This document shows positions 1 to 11,310 of a stretch of DNA of 64,000 nucleotides, piece by piece; within the stretch, counting starts at the first letter, position 1, and every line of letters begins with the position of its first letter. The stretch spans positions 2,976,001-3,040,000 of the forward strand of contig OZ176056.1 of assembly GCA_964247055.1 (NCBI GenBank), written 5' to 3'. The translations under genes were made by a program, and so were the position numbers. This DNA comes from Paragordius varius (taxonomy: Eukaryota > Nematomorpha). Below the pieces are notes generated by a model. It saw only the letters and a list, made by a program, of their open reading frames with translations. It made no database searches and was not told the DNA's origin.

Positions 1-10
1 TCGAAAAATA

Positions 11-325
11 TTGAGAATCTCCTGGAAAGCCCACATCTCCAATTCTTACATACTCAAATTCATTAAACCCGAATTTTTACTTTACGATTTAATAACCTTT
101 AAACAGCTAAAATATCTGGGTCACATCCTGCGATCTGACTCGCTAGAAAAAATCATACTCTTTGGGTTGGTAGATGGCACCCGCAGAAGGGGCCGACCCA
201 AAAAGCGGTGGATCGATGTGCTCAAATCAATAACAAATCTAACCTTTCATCAACTGTTGAGAGTAACACAGGATCGCCTAAAATGGAGAACACTAATCTA
301 TGAGAAAGCCAGAGTCAGTATATGA
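11..325 (+). pseudogene. 3' end of a non-LTR (LINE) retrotransposon ORF
   Basis: An open frame of about 104 residues, entering from the left edge and ending in a stop, resembles the extreme C-terminal tail of LINE reverse-transcriptase proteins. It has a LGHILRSD-like block, then RRGRPKKRW, then a terminal QDRLKWR. That order (GH-LR, RGRP-RW, DR-KW) is typical of the region after the RT domain in many animal LINEs. No RT catalytic box is in the window, so only the 3' tail is visible. A short CAA repeat follows at about 339-350, and a hAT fragment begins right after. This is a repeat remnant, not a host gene. Confidence 0.6.
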
Positions 326-355
326 CTAGCTTATAACAACAACAACATCTATAAA

Positions 356-1313
356 TAAACTTGAAGACATCGCTATTTTTTTATCATGCCCATTTAATAA
401 TAATAATAATGTTGAATATATTGCTCAAAAACTCAGCCACTTTCTTGGTGTACCAAATTTAGCAGAGTTGGAAGAGGAATTAATAAATGTTAAATGCGAT
501 ATCCATCTAAAATCATTAGGATCAGATATATATAAATTTATAAATAAAGATAAATACCCCCATATTTGGAAAACCGCTGCATTATTCAATTCTTTTTTTG
601 GATCCACATATTTATGTGAATCGGCTTTTTCAATTATGAATGCTATCAAAACTAAACAGAGGTCACAATTAACTAATAAACATTTAGAATCATGTTTGAG
701 AATTGCTTTGACTTCATTTGAACCTAATTTAGATAAACTTTCTGAATTTTTTCGCAGTCGGGCGTTTTAAATATTTTTTTCTTTATTAAATATGGATGTT
801 TATCGAGTTGTATTTTCGCTTAGGAAAAAGCCGATTTACTAAAAAATATGTGGATAGAATTAAAACTGATACAATTTTAATGTACTCTTATTTATGTTCA
901 AATTATGGTTCTAAATTGGAATGCTATTTTTTCTTTCTTTTATTTTTTGTATCATAATGTATTCTCCCCTGTAATTTCAAATGCATTGTTTAAATTTTTA
1001 TATTGTAAAATTTCATATAATAGAAATTTAATAAATAAATATTTTGAAGTGTTTTATGTTGGTTAAAAAATTAAGGTAGTTAATAACCCGTTGTCTTTTA
1101 ATTAAAATTATTTTTGTATTTGGTTGATAGATAAAAAAATTACAATTTTAAAATGGTTTAAACAAGTCACACTCTAATCTGTAAAGCAGGTATATACATC
1201 ATTTAAAGTGTTGATTGAGTTTTTTTGATAAATATTTCTGGGTGACCGCGAACTCTTTTTTTAACAAAAAAGCCAAAAAAAAGCTCGCGACAAAAAAAGT
1301 GTGGCCACCCCTG
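356..1313 (+). pseudogene. hAT transposase C-terminal fragment with right terminal inverted repeat
   Basis: Positions 356-770 encode the C-terminal dimerisation end of a hAT transposase of the ZBED/SCAND3-like type. The frame contains STYLCESAFSIMNAIK, then RSQLTNKHLESCLRIA, and stops at 770. The family signature (CES-FS-M--IK, followed by L--HLE--LR-A) is clear. The catalytic N-terminal part is absent. About 530 bp downstream, GTGGCCACCCCTG at 1301-1313 looks like a right-hand hAT terminus (CAGGGGTGGCCAC in reverse), so the piece probably runs to there. The stretch between holds no ORF. This is a dead, 5'-truncated copy. Confidence 0.65.
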
Positions 1314-1810
1314 CTCTATAGGTATTGCGCTTGGAATCACAAATGGTATATTTGTAGTTTTCTCATCTCTTTATTGGATTAATAACTAGGATTTAAGGTG
1401 TAGTTCTTAATATTAAGGGGTACCGTTATGTTTATGTCGCATACACTTTTTTCAATGTTATGGGATATTTTGGTTAAAAAAGATTTACTCATTCGTTTTA
1501 TTTGTTTTATACTCTTCCTGGATCTTTCGTTTCCTATTTGCGTAACCGCTGAGTTTTGGCAATATCTGATAATAATGAAAATAATTATAACAAATACAAA
1601 GCTATATTACCTACTTTGTTAGAGATGAATAGAAATAAGTTTGTACATGTAGAAGGGAATACCTGCATCAAAGTTGTTTTTTGCATAATGTCTCTTAGTC
1701 TCATTTATAAAAATTTTATATTTTTTAGGGATTATTACGTAAGTTGCTGAAATCCTACTAGAAAGTTGTTATAATATTTGCATAAATTAAATTTAATTAA
1801 GAAAAATTAT
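1314..1810. other. AT-rich spacer, no gene recognised
   Basis: Only short open frames without recognisable motifs occur here, as in the 1893-2330 stretch. Nothing supports a gene. Confidence 0.5.
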
Positions 1811-1892
1811 TTTGGCGCCCCTAAAAACAGCGCCCGGGGCATGATGCACCCCCTTGCCCCCCCCCCCCCCCCCCCCCCTTGGTACGCCACTG
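1811..1892 (-). mobile_element. hAT (Tip100/Zaphod-like) terminal fragment with poly(C) run
   Basis: Read on the minus strand this begins CAGTGGCGTACCAAGG, runs through a homopolymer of about 22 G, then GC-rich sequence with a CCCCGGGCGC block and GGGGCGCC. This layout matches the ends of Tip100/Zaphod-type hAT elements as I know them. It is the only clearly GC-rich patch in the first 5 kb. No transposase is linked to it and the other end was not found. The C-run at about 1857-1878 will be length-unstable in sequencing. Confidence 0.45.
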
Positions 1893-2533
1893 CAACTGGG
1901 TTAAAATTAACAAGATACAGAAAAGGTTGATAAACAATTGTTTTAACAAAATTATTATACTAATAATGAGTTAGTTGAGCCCAAATATTAGGGTAAATTT
2001 AACATGTTCAAGGGTAAAAATATTTTATAATATGAAATGCTTAAGGATGGAATTTATGGGATGTTCAACACGGTTTTTGCGATACGCAAAAATGCTCTAA
2101 AAAATTGGAATTAAATCAAAAATATACGATTATTTCGAAGATATATTATCCAAAATTGAGGTCAAGAAAACCAAAATATATCAAAGCACCCACGAAGATG
2201 TTTATGTTGAACATTAATGATTTAAGGCTCAATGGTATATTTTATCCTTTGAATATATCAATTTACATCCACAACCATAATTTTTCCAATACAACGAGTT
2301 ATTTTTTAAAAATCTATATAGTGGTCTTAATTACCATATTTTTAATTTTAAGCAATCAGTTAATTTATAGTTTATTAATTACCCAGAAGTAAGAAAAAAA
2401 ATATAGGGCGTAAGTAAACAAACAATTTGCAGTCTATGTGCGTCTGTTTACAAATTCTAAAAATAATTTGTTTACTAAATTCGATTCGCAAAATTTAACC
2501 TATATCTTTATTATCGATTAAAAAATTGAAAAT

Positions 2534-2541
2534 TATATAAA
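2534..2541 (+). promoter_or_regulatory. TATA box of serpin A
   Basis: TATATAAA lies about 68 bp upstream of the serpin A ATG (2609). The same box at the same distance precedes serpin B (54849-54856) and a similar one precedes serpin C (57007-57014). Conservation among the paralogues supports a TATA-type promoter. Confidence 0.55.
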
Positions 2542-2608
2542 GTAGGATGTATTGCTAAAATTTTAATATTTTTTTTTGTTAAAAACTTTGACAATCCTTA
2601 CCCATAAA

Positions 2609-4026
2609 ATGAAACTGATATTAATTGTAATACTTTTTGCCTCTACACTATCATGTTTTTGGAGTCAACCTTTGGAAACAAGCGAGAGATCATACTCAAC
2701 TGCATATCTATGGAAGGGTCAAACATTGAAGAAAATTGTATCATATCACCCATTACAGTAAAAGCGAGTCTTGCTTTGGTAGAAGCCGCTAGTTCCTGTA
2801 AAAACAAAATTATCTCTCCCCAATCTGAATTAGCCAATGATACTAAATCCTTTATGGTCGTCAACAATGTTAAATTATCATCAGGATTGGCCAACAATAC
2901 GGATACCACAATAAGTTTAGTAAACGCCGTGTATGTGGATAAACGATCTAAGCTAAATCCTAAATTTGAATCTATCGTCAAAGATTTCGGAGCACCCAAA
3001 GCAATAAATATGTCAGACTCTCAACAATCTATAAATGAAATCAATAGGGATGTTACGAATTGGACTCATAATAAAACCACGAAAATCATTGAGAGTGTTT
3101 CATCAAATACTGCAACAATTTTCATTTCTTCCTTGTACTTCAAAGCTTTGTGGCTTAAACCATTTCAAAAGTAAATTATTAAACAAAAAAGCAACTAATG
3201 TTAAAAATATTTTTCTTTGAATTAATTGTCAGTATTGATGAATATGTGTAATAAATTATTGAAATTTAGAGTCAAGAAAAGCCCATTCAAAGATTACAAA
3301 GGGAATGTGACCTTGGTTGATTCATTGAGCACAAATGACGATTTTACAGTATACAATACAAGCGAAATCAATTCAACCATAGTAGTATTGCCATACAAAA
3401 ATGATAACTTTACATTTACTGCGATTGTCCCTGGAACTAAAGAAAATATGCACCGCATTCAAAACATATTGAATAATAAGGTTGTTGAGAATAGAGTCAT
3501 GTCTCAAATCTCTAGTTGGATAAATGCATCAAGCAATACCACAAAGCGTGGATTAAAAATTCCCTTAATCAATATAACAGCTGAACATGATCTACTTTCC
3601 AAACTTGACAAAGCACTCCAGTGCCATTAAGAGTAACAATTTTTTTGTATAGTTTTCATATTATTATGCTTGTTTTTAACTCAAAACTGGCAAAATAAGT
3701 TTTTACTTTTAGAAAAAAATTCTTAGATTATGCCATATTTTTTGTATTGAATGATAATTTATCTTTCTCTCTTTAGTAAATTGGACAATATATTTGACAC
3801 AGAAGTTTCAATTACACGCATGGTTCAAAAAATTAGATTAGAGACGGGACTAAATGGTACAGAAGGGGCGAGCGTTGTAGCAACTGAAATGATGTATAGA
3901 TCTGCCGATCTTGATTACAAAATCAATCGACCTTTCCTCTATTTTATTTCCCATACAGATCGTCACATCCTTTTTGCTGGGCGATATGCGAAATCCCCAT
4001 CTTCTAACAGCGGACTCTTAAATTAA
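2609..4026 (+). pseudogene. Serpin A, inactivated copy of secreted serpin
   Basis: Exons 2609-3170, 3270-3632 and 3777-4026 match the serpin B gene exon for exon with identical splice phases (GT-AG, both introns phase 2). The ATG opens a signal peptide (MKLILIVILFASTLSC). Two lesions distinguish it from serpin B: a 4-bp deletion near 2711, just after the signal peptide, throws the frame, and the lysine codon after LQCH at the end of exon 2 is TAA at 3628-3630. There is also an in-frame 3-bp loss in exon 1. The reactive loop is still readable (GTEGASVVATEMMYRS), with Arg at the expected P1. The rest is little changed, so inactivation looks recent. A form starting at a downstream Met and lacking a signal peptide is conceivable, but the exon 2 stop would remove the reactive loop. 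Confidence 0.85.
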
Positions 4027-5829
4027 GACCCTATTTGAATCACAACATCAATAATATATTAAATAAATAATAATATATTAAATACATATTGTGTAGATAT
4101 CCATATGGATGAATTCTTAGAATTGGTGCCTATTAATACATTTCATTTCTATATATAAATATGCATATTATTGGTTGTTATGTTACTTTAGTCAGAAGCT
4201 TTTGTTTTCTCTGATTATGCAAGTCTCATCCTTTGTAAATAAAGATTTGATAAATTTGAATTATTAAATTAATTTGTAAGTATGTATGCAAAAGTAATTC
4301 TGATAAAATTGAATAAAAAAGTTTAACAGGATATCCGTAGTGCGTTTGGAGAGAAGTCATTTTAGAATGTGTTTGTTGATTTCATATCGATAGATCGCAA
4401 AATTAGCGCACTTTTATCAAAAGCTCTATGCAATACTGTAAAAAGATCATCAAATTAAATTATATTTTTCAAAATCAAAATAAAATTATTGTTTGCCCTA
4501 AACATTTAAATATACCTTAAGTATAAGAGAAATATATAGAGAAAAAGTTATAGCCATCCTTAACCAAAAGATGAAACGTCCAAACATTATCGTACATATA
4601 AGCCTACTTAATCGAAGAAAAAACGGAAAGAATTAGTCAAAATGGCTAAAAAATTTTAAACCACAACATATTAACACTTTCTGACCTTTTGAGCTTAATC
4701 CCAAGCGATATTAAATTAAATTATCATAAAAAGTATTTAATTAGGCCGATTTCAATAATATGCTTTCTTTAGCCTTCAGGAACATGATACAAGATATTTT
4801 TTATAAAAATCTAAAACGGTAAAAAGCTCATCCCAACTGTTTCGCCGCCATATTTCTTATTTTTTTAAATAGGTAATATCACTCGGATACAAATCTTTTA
4901 TTTCCCGTTTCGCAACTCAAAAGGATGATTTAAATTTCTGAAAATACAAGAAAATATATGGTTGTTTTTTAAAAAAACCAAATGTTAAATAAATTTCTGT
5001 AAGTTCCGTTTACAAATATTAACACTTGGATACAACACATTCATTTTAGTCCTTCGATTCAAATTGGGTTAGTTAAATACCCCAGGCCTGCTTAAAAATA
5101 AATTCTTTAAGAAATACGGAAAGAATCAAAAGCATAGTAAAATTTTGCACTCATATAACAATAATAAACCGAAATATATAAAAAATTTTATTCAAAAATA
5201 CTTGATATAACTTATTTTAAGCTAAAACCGAAAGGTAAAAATTTAGTCAACGTGACATATAATTAAAAAATTATATATAATTAATGGAAGTAAAGCTATA
5301 TAACCCAGAATAATAGAAGTAAAGATATATTAAACAAAAATTTATTAAATATCAGAAATCAAAACATGTGTGTGTGATATTATAATACAGCAATTATATA
5401 CTAGCTATTTTGCTTGAAGCTACAATTAACATTTAGGTGTATCACAAAGAGTTGTAATTGTTTACAATTGTTTGTGTCTACGACAGTAGGATCTAACTTA
5501 ACATCACTCTTTCCCTGTCCTTGATATCTATCTGGTGGGTGTCGAACTCGTGTAGGGTATCACCGTTCTGTATGAGTGTCAGTGGTAGGTGCTATAGTGG
5601 GTGTTTGGGATGGCAATTTAATGATGGGTTCCGAGGGTTGAGGCGGAGGTAAGGTCGAGTCTTCGGTCGTGGCAGTAGGGACTAACATATAGGTCATGCG
5701 ATGGTGGAGTTTCTTCGGATGAAATTGTCTTACCCATTATCCTTTTGACTCCTTCCCTTGGTCTCAGTTACTCTGCGTGTTTTCGGATGATTTTGTTATC
5801 ATCTTGTATTTCATATGAGAGTAATCCGA

Positions 5830-6885
5830 GTCGTTTATTTACAATTCCTTCTCGCCAACCATTCGATAGTTCATTTTTTATGTATACTTTTTCGTTTTCA
5901 TGGTATTCGTGATTAGGTTGTACATCGTTTAAGAAGTCTGTTTGTTTATATTGTAGCCATGTGATTGGATTGGGTAGGGTACGTTTTAGGAAAAGTTGAG
6001 CGGGACATGTATTTGTAGCACTGTGTATGTTAGTGCGGTATCCCCAAAACGTGTTATTTATTTTGGAATGTGGGTCATCGTCTTCTGCTGACCGATAATG
6101 TGTTTTTAGGGTGTATATTACTCGTTACACCATTTCGTTAGTTTTTGGATGATAGGGAACTGATGTTACATGTTTAATGTTTCCCGTTTCCATAACTTTT
6201 TTAAAATCCTCAGATGTAAAGTAAGACGCGTTGTCGGTTACTATCATTCTTGGAGATCCATATCGACTGATACATTCGTCTAGGAAATTTAAGATATTTT
6301 TGGTCGATATCATTTTCGATAGTTTAACTTCGACTCACCGAGAATAACTGTCAATAAGAACTATCCAATAATAATTGTCTATCGGGCCTGCTATATCTAG
6401 ATGTAATCTCTCCCATATTGCTGTATTCGTGTTCCAATTGTATGTGGGATTCAGTTTTCGCCTCGGACGGTTTTCTTGACACTTTTTAGACGTATCTACC
6501 CACTTTTTTATGTCGCTTTCCATATTGTGCCAAAAGACTATTTGTTTTGCTTGTTCGTACATTGCTTTGAATCCGGGGTGTCCGATAATTGTAAGATATT
6601 TATTTTTTGAGATTCGGGAATTATTAATCTATCATGCCAATATAATAACCCGTATGTATTTTCAATTTCATTTCTAAAACTGTGGAATGGATGTAATATT
6701 TTATTGGACCAGTTGTTTGTTCTTAGTGCTCTTATTACCTGTTTTAATACAGGGTTGGTTTCGGTCTGGCTTCTAATGTGGTCACGATTTATATTGAATA
6801 GATTACTTTTGACTAATCTTACATGTTCTGCTGTTTGAAAGCTTTCTGTGTCTTGTTGTTGTGGTTCTGTCGGCATGCGGGACAA
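5830..6885 (-). pseudogene. Gypsy integrase, catalytic Glu codon replaced by stop
   Basis: The frame from 6885 covers the RNase H-integrase linker, the zinc-binding region near 6550-6470 and the core. The core keeps HLDIAGPI (first Asp) and MIVTDNASYF (second Asp). After YHPKTNEMV the codon where gypsy integrases carry the catalytic Glu is TAA (about 6124-6126). Sequence beyond that stop, to about 5830, still resembles the integrase C-terminal part. Of the zinc-binding cysteines, the first appears to be Ser (SKKC). There is also a frame change near 6335-6310 within the core. The enzyme cannot be functional as written. Confidence 0.8.
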
Positions 6886-6997
6886 TGGATCTGCAATGTT
6901 TTCGTGACTTTTAATGTACCGTAGATTGTAATTAAATTCGCTGGCTTTATATATCCAACGTAGTAGCTTGGATTTATTTATTTGGATTAATTTACGA

Positions 6998-8356
6998 TTA
7001 CCAAACAGCTATTAGTGGTTTGTGATCAGTACGCAGTTCAAACTTCTTCCCCGTAATGAACGTTCTAAATTTTTCAAAAGCGAAAAGTATGGCTTGTGAT
7101 TCCTTTTCTATCACTGAATAATTTTCTTCGGGTTTGGACCACTTTCTAGATGCGTAGGCAATGGGTTTATTTATGCCCTCTTGCGTGGTCTGTAGTAACA
7201 CTGCTCCGTACCCTTTATTCGAGGCGTCTGTTTCGATTAATATAGGTAACCCAGGGTTGAACGGAGTTAGTTTAACAGTATGACATATTGATTTTTTGGC
7301 TCTGTTAAAACAGTCCTCGTGGTTTTTGGTCCATATCCAGGGTTTTTTATAACTGCTTAGGTCGTGAAATATAGCCAAACATCCATGCAATTTCGGGAGG
7401 AATCGTGTGTGAAATTTTATTAAGCCTAAAAAGAACTTGAGTGTTGTTTTGTCCGTGGGTCTTGGGAAGTTTTGTATGGCTTCCACTTTTTCGGCAGCTG
7501 GTGATATGCCGTTTTTTGATATTACATATCCCAAATAACTTACAGACGGTTGAAAAAGTTTTAGTTTCCTTTTACTTAATTTTAAACCAGAATCGTCTAA
7601 ACGCTTAAATACCTTTTCTAAGTTTCTTTTATGTTCGTTTCGGTTTTTTCCTGTTATTAAAATATCGCCTAAATATACAGCTGTTCCCGGGCAGTCACCT
7701 AAAATCATATCCATTAATCTTTGAAAAATGCAGGGGCGCTTGTTAGGCCAAAGGGAAGCCTTTTATATGTAAAATACCCTAGGGGTGTGGTAATTGTTAA
7801 TAACTTTTGACTTTCTTGATCTATTGGCAATTGCAGATATGCGTCTTTCAAATCGATTACCGAAAATGATTCTCCCAATCCTATTTTGAAAACTAATTCG
7901 TCAAATGTCGGTATATTATGACTGTCATCTACTAGATGTTGTAACACGATAATCTGCACATAACCTTAGAGAGCCATTCGCTTTTGTTATACAAACAATA
8001 GGGGTGGCCCAGGTTAGTTTCTCAGTCGTAGGGTCTAATGGTTTGATTATGTCCGCTTCTAAAAGTCTCTTAATTTCAGAGTCGACTTTTTCTTTTAACG
8101 GTATCGGGATGCGGCGACACTTAAAAATTTTTAGTTTTGTATTGTTTTTTAAAAAAAGTTTAATAGGGGTTCCCGTGAAACACCCTAACTTTTCACAAAA
8201 AAGTGAATTAAATTTATTAATAAGTGAATTTTCCTCAAATGTATTAATATTAAAACATTTACAACAATTTATCAACTGTTTTATGGCATTCGGGAATTTT
8301 GTAGACAATCCCAACCAAGAATTGCTGGAACCTTCTTGCCGCTTACAACCATACAC
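6998..8356 (-). pseudogene. Gypsy reverse transcriptase and RNase H, broken
   Basis: Three overlapping frames (8356-7925, 7959-7714, 7714-6998) carry consecutive RT and RNase H blocks. Seen in order: ADIIKPLDPTTEKLTWATPI, FSVIDLKDAYLQLPI (first catalytic Asp region), RLPFGLTSAPAFF, then YLGDIL where the active-site box is normally Y-x-D-D. The first Asp of that box is Gly. RNase H follows, with ILIETDASNKGYGAVL and LRTDHKPL near the end. The frame breaks near 7955 and 7714 plus the active-site change show a dead copy. Confidence 0.85.
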
Positions 8357-8724
8357 GCCAGAGATTTTGTTTCACCATCGCATTGTACCGTGACCATACA
8401 AATACCCTTGGAATTGATTCTTTGTCCACCATAGCTATACAAATCTGGGCCTGTTTGTTGCAACCCGAGCTTCCCAATTTTTTCCCACGCTTGACAATCG
8501 ATTATAGATACGCTTGAACCTGTGTCTATAATCATGTGTATTGGTTTGCCATTTATTATTATTGCTATCTTGGAGGTGGCTCCAGATTCGACATGCTGAA
8601 CGTTGCTAATCCTTTTCTTCTTACAGCACGGTTGGAAGTGATTCCAGCCTTGGCACTTATAACATTGTTTGCCCCAAGCTGGGCATCTGCCGGGTGCATG
8701 ACCTAAACCGCAGAATCGACACAT
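8281..8724 (-). pseudogene. Gypsy gag zinc knuckles and aspartic protease
   Basis: This 147-residue frame starts with two CCHC knuckles (CRFCGLGHAPGRC and CYKCQGWNHFQPC) followed by a retropepsin-like domain with the catalytic motif IIDTGSSVSII (residues about 65-75) and a C-terminal VPAILGWDCL flap/dimer region. The DTGS triad motif is intact. It is separated from the upstream gag by in-frame stops near 8730 and 8849, and its end overlaps the RT frame in another frame. Confidence 0.8.
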
Positions 8725-9310
8725 GTTTTGTTATTTCCGAACTGTAGTCTGCAATATCTGGCCATCTATTGTTGTTAGTTGATGTGCTTTTTCATAGTTG
8801 AGAGCAATGTCTACCACTTGTTTGAGCGTTAGTGCTTCGTTTCCTTACATTGCATCGGGGAATCTAGTGAATAGATCTAGTTCTAATTTTTCCACTCCCA
8901 GGCCTGCAATAAACACGTCGCGCATTTTTTCATCGATGTCGAGCTTGAAGTTGCATTTTGCGGCTTCGGTTGACACTTAACAGAAATTCCGTAAATGTTT
9001 CATTTTCTTTCCGACGGAGTTTTACGAAATTGAATCTGGCCTGGAATATGTTTGTCCTATTCGATTCGTATATTTTCCTGTCGGCTTCAATGATGTCCGG
9101 CCAGGAGATATTATCTAGTGAATTTGGGAACAGGAATAGTTCGAATTTCTTTTTGACCGACATTCCTGCGTAGGCGAGGAATAACGTCTTGCAATTGTTA
9201 TCGTTTGCCGTCATGTTTTTTGCAGCTAACATTCGCTGTATGTACGAAGCGTATCGGTCAAAATTTTCCTTTTCATCAAAACTTTCCAGAGAAATTTTTG
9301 CCAGGTTCAT
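8725..9310 (-). pseudogene. Gypsy gag, broken
   Basis: The likely start is MNLAKISLESFDEKENF near 9310. The protein resembles gypsy gag with an FDRYASYIQRM and MSVKKKFELF region and an FNFVKLRRKENETFTEFL block (the usual F--RRQ--GES---F region). The frame shifts near 8950, and two TAA codons follow before the zinc knuckles. On the minus strand, upstream of it, lies the 5' LTR (from 9325). Confidence 0.75.
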
Positions 9311-9369
9311 TACCGCGCCAATAATGGAAGTAAAGCTATATAACCTAGAATAATAGAAGTAAAGATATA

Positions 9370-10619
9370 TGTTATGCAAATCTGGAAGATATACTTTATT
9401 TTTATATCATGGGTTACATGCAAATGTGAAATACATATCATAACTTTCACCGTTATTAGAATTGTATTATTTTCTATATTTTTTGTGTAATATGTAAATA
9501 TTATAATCTTTGTTACTTGAAATTTTATTGTTATAATTCAAAATATGTGCAACTTAAATTATATATAAACCCTACAAAAACCGAATAAATTCAGTTCATT
9601 TCACATTTCTTTTATTATCTCTTATCTTAAAAGATAACAACTGGTGGCAATTCGAGTATCGAACTAATCTAACAACTAATCTAACACAACAGTGGAACCT
9701 CCGGGTTCCAAACTCGGATGGGGAGTTAGAGTCCAAAGTTCCACAACCATGACAATGTCAATTGCCAATATTACCAGCATATCCAGTAAAAAATTTAATG
9801 ATAATACCAATTAGAACAATGGTAATAATTTTTCGATCACAACAATCAACCTCTGACACATTTGCGCAAGGGTTATGGGAGTGTTCATGGGCCAAACAAA
9901 TGTCCCGCCTGGAACCGCAATTGCAAATGCGGAAAAAAAACTGCCAAAAAAATGTTCAACCGCCATTGCACTGAAAAACGGGCTAATAATCTATAGCGAC
10001 TTTGGAATCATTATCAACAAATGGCTGGGGAGGACTCCCACATCATTCAACATTTGATGGATGGGTAAGTAAGATTGGCGCGGACAAGCTTGTAATAAGA
10101 TTAATCAGTAAGACGCCTACCTCCCCAGGCCGAGCTAAAGCTACACCCTCGACGATTTCAACAATAAGAGGATGTGTCAGTTACAAAAGGACACTGGACA
10201 CACCGCCAACTTAACGACAACGGTCACTCAAAAAGTAGTAATGATAACATTAATAGCAATAATGACAATATCAATGAAAATCCGCACGAGCGTCGTTACC
10301 CCGAGAGAATTCGGCGGAAGCCGGTCCGGTTCTCTTAAGGGGGAAGTGATGTTATGCAAATCTGGAAGATATACTTTATTTTTATATCATGGGTTACATG
10401 CAAATGTGAAATACATATCATAACTTTCACCGTTATTTGAATTGTATTATTTTCTATATTTTTTGTGTAATATGTAAATATTATAATCTTTGTTACTTGA
10501 AATTTTATTGTTATAATTCAAAATATGTGCAACTTAAATTATATATAAACCCTACAAAAACCGAATAAATTCAGTTCATTTCACATTTCTTTTATTATCT
10601 CTTATCTTAAAAGATAACA
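9370..10619 (+). mobile_element. Short non-autonomous LTR element (TRIM-like) inside the gypsy LTR
   Basis: Two nearly identical 270-bp direct repeats, 9370-9639 and 10350-10619, begin TGTTATGCAAATCTGG and end AAGATAACA (TG...CA ends). The whole is flanked by a perfect 5-bp duplication ATATA (9365-9369 and 10620-10624). A possible primer-binding site, TGGTGGCAATTCG, starts 2-3 bases after the left LTR. A purine tract, AAGGGGGAAG, precedes the right LTR. The 710-bp interior has no long ORF, but near 9870-9970 a frame reads CPAWNRNCKCGKK followed by an HC pair, a remnant gag zinc knuckle. The LTR has a TATATATAAA-like box near 9562. The near identity of the LTRs indicates a young insertion. Confidence 0.88.
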
Positions 10620-11310
10620 ATATATTAAACAAAAATTTATTAAATATCAGAAATCAAAACATGTGTGTGTGATATTATAATACAGCAATTATATACTAGC
10701 TATTTTGCTTGAATTACAATTAACATTAACTAGGTGTATCACAAAGAGTTATAATTGTTTACAATTATATAGGTGCGTTTGTGTCTACGACAGTAGGATC
10801 TAACTTAACAATAATAAACAGTTTTTTCTATTTATATCAATGTTACATATAATTATAAAAATTAGCTTTAATTTTACCCTTAAAATTAAATGGAGACAAT
10901 ATATTACAAAAACACTGTAAAATAAAAATGGCATCGAAGTAGTTTGACGATTTTTTTCAAAACAAAATTTTATCTTTTGGCATATTATATGATTTGTATT
11001 AGGATAGAAGCATTGGTTTGGGACCGTTTCCTTCAGCAAAATATACATTATTAATTTAGTCTGGGGTATCATGTTTGAATATTAAATTTCATTCTTAACT
11101 TCTGCACTTAGTCAAAATACCATGACATGACCTATAAAAATGATCTAAATAAAATATTTGGGTTTAAATTATTTATATATACATATATACAGATTAAATC
11201 AGAATCTGTTGTGATATCAAACAAATTTAAATATAAGTGGTCCTCACCAAAATTAACCGGCCGAATACATGATTATTTTTTCAAGGGTTACAATATACTA
11301 GCGATATATA

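Larger units (their letters stand above)
2330..5017 (+). repeat. Arm 1 of a 2.7-kb inverted segmental duplication (serpin A locus)
   Basis: This segment and the reverse complement of about 52399-55070 are homologous from about 280 bp upstream of the serpin start codon, through all three exons and both introns, to about 1 kb past the stop. Shared landmarks include AATTACCCAGAAGT upstream, the TATA box, the AATAAATA-rich 3' end, a GATATCCATATGG block, AATTAGCGCACTTTTATC and CCGTTTACAAATATTAA at the distal end. The arms lie about 47 kb apart in opposite orientation. The homology stops where a family C repeat starts at about 5020. Confidence 0.85.
5285..10810 (-). mobile_element. Ty3/gypsy LTR retrotransposon, inactive, with nested insertion
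   Basis: The element reads gag, protease, RT, RNase H, integrase on the minus strand. The downstream LTR is at 5285-5503 (219 bp). The upstream LTR is at 9325-9369 plus 10620-10810, split by a smaller LTR element. On the minus strand the LTR starts TGTTAAGTTAGATCC and ends CTTTACTTCCA. Both LTRs share the tggaagtaaagctatataacc and gtctacgacagtaggatc blocks. The two LTRs differ by small indels and substitutions, so the insertion is not very recent. A clean target-site duplication was not identified. All coding regions carry frameshifts or stops. Confidence 0.88.
5020..11105. repeat. Family C repeat copy 1, split by the gypsy insertion
   Basis: Positions 5020-5284 and 10811-11105 are the two halves of one copy of a repeat also seen at about 13940-14385 and 49649-50219. 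Shared landmarks are CACTTGGATACAACACATTC, TTCGATTCAAATTGG, CTAAAACCGAAAGGTAAAAA and GTCAACGTGACAT on the left, and ATTTTACCCTTAAAATTAAA, GGGACCGTTTCCTTCAG and GTCTGGGGTATC on the right. Outer parts of copies contain the same TTCGATTCAAATTGGGGTA motif in opposite orientation, so it may be a terminal inverted repeat. No protein is encoded. The element class is uncertain. Confidence 0.7.

Noticed and set aside
1428..2392. Three small plus-strand ORFs
   Set aside because: No motifs, no homologous copy elsewhere in the window and noncoding-like composition.
2643..2999. 118-residue minus-strand ORF
   Set aside because: Antisense shadow of serpin A exon 1; likewise the antisense frame at 57147-57374 in serpin C.
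8004..8393. 129-residue plus-strand ORF
   Set aside because: Antisense to the gypsy RT frame.
9762..10423. Several 60-83 residue plus-strand ORFs
   Set aside because: They overlap the TRIM-like element interior and its LTR in different frames; only the zinc-knuckle remnant is meaningful.
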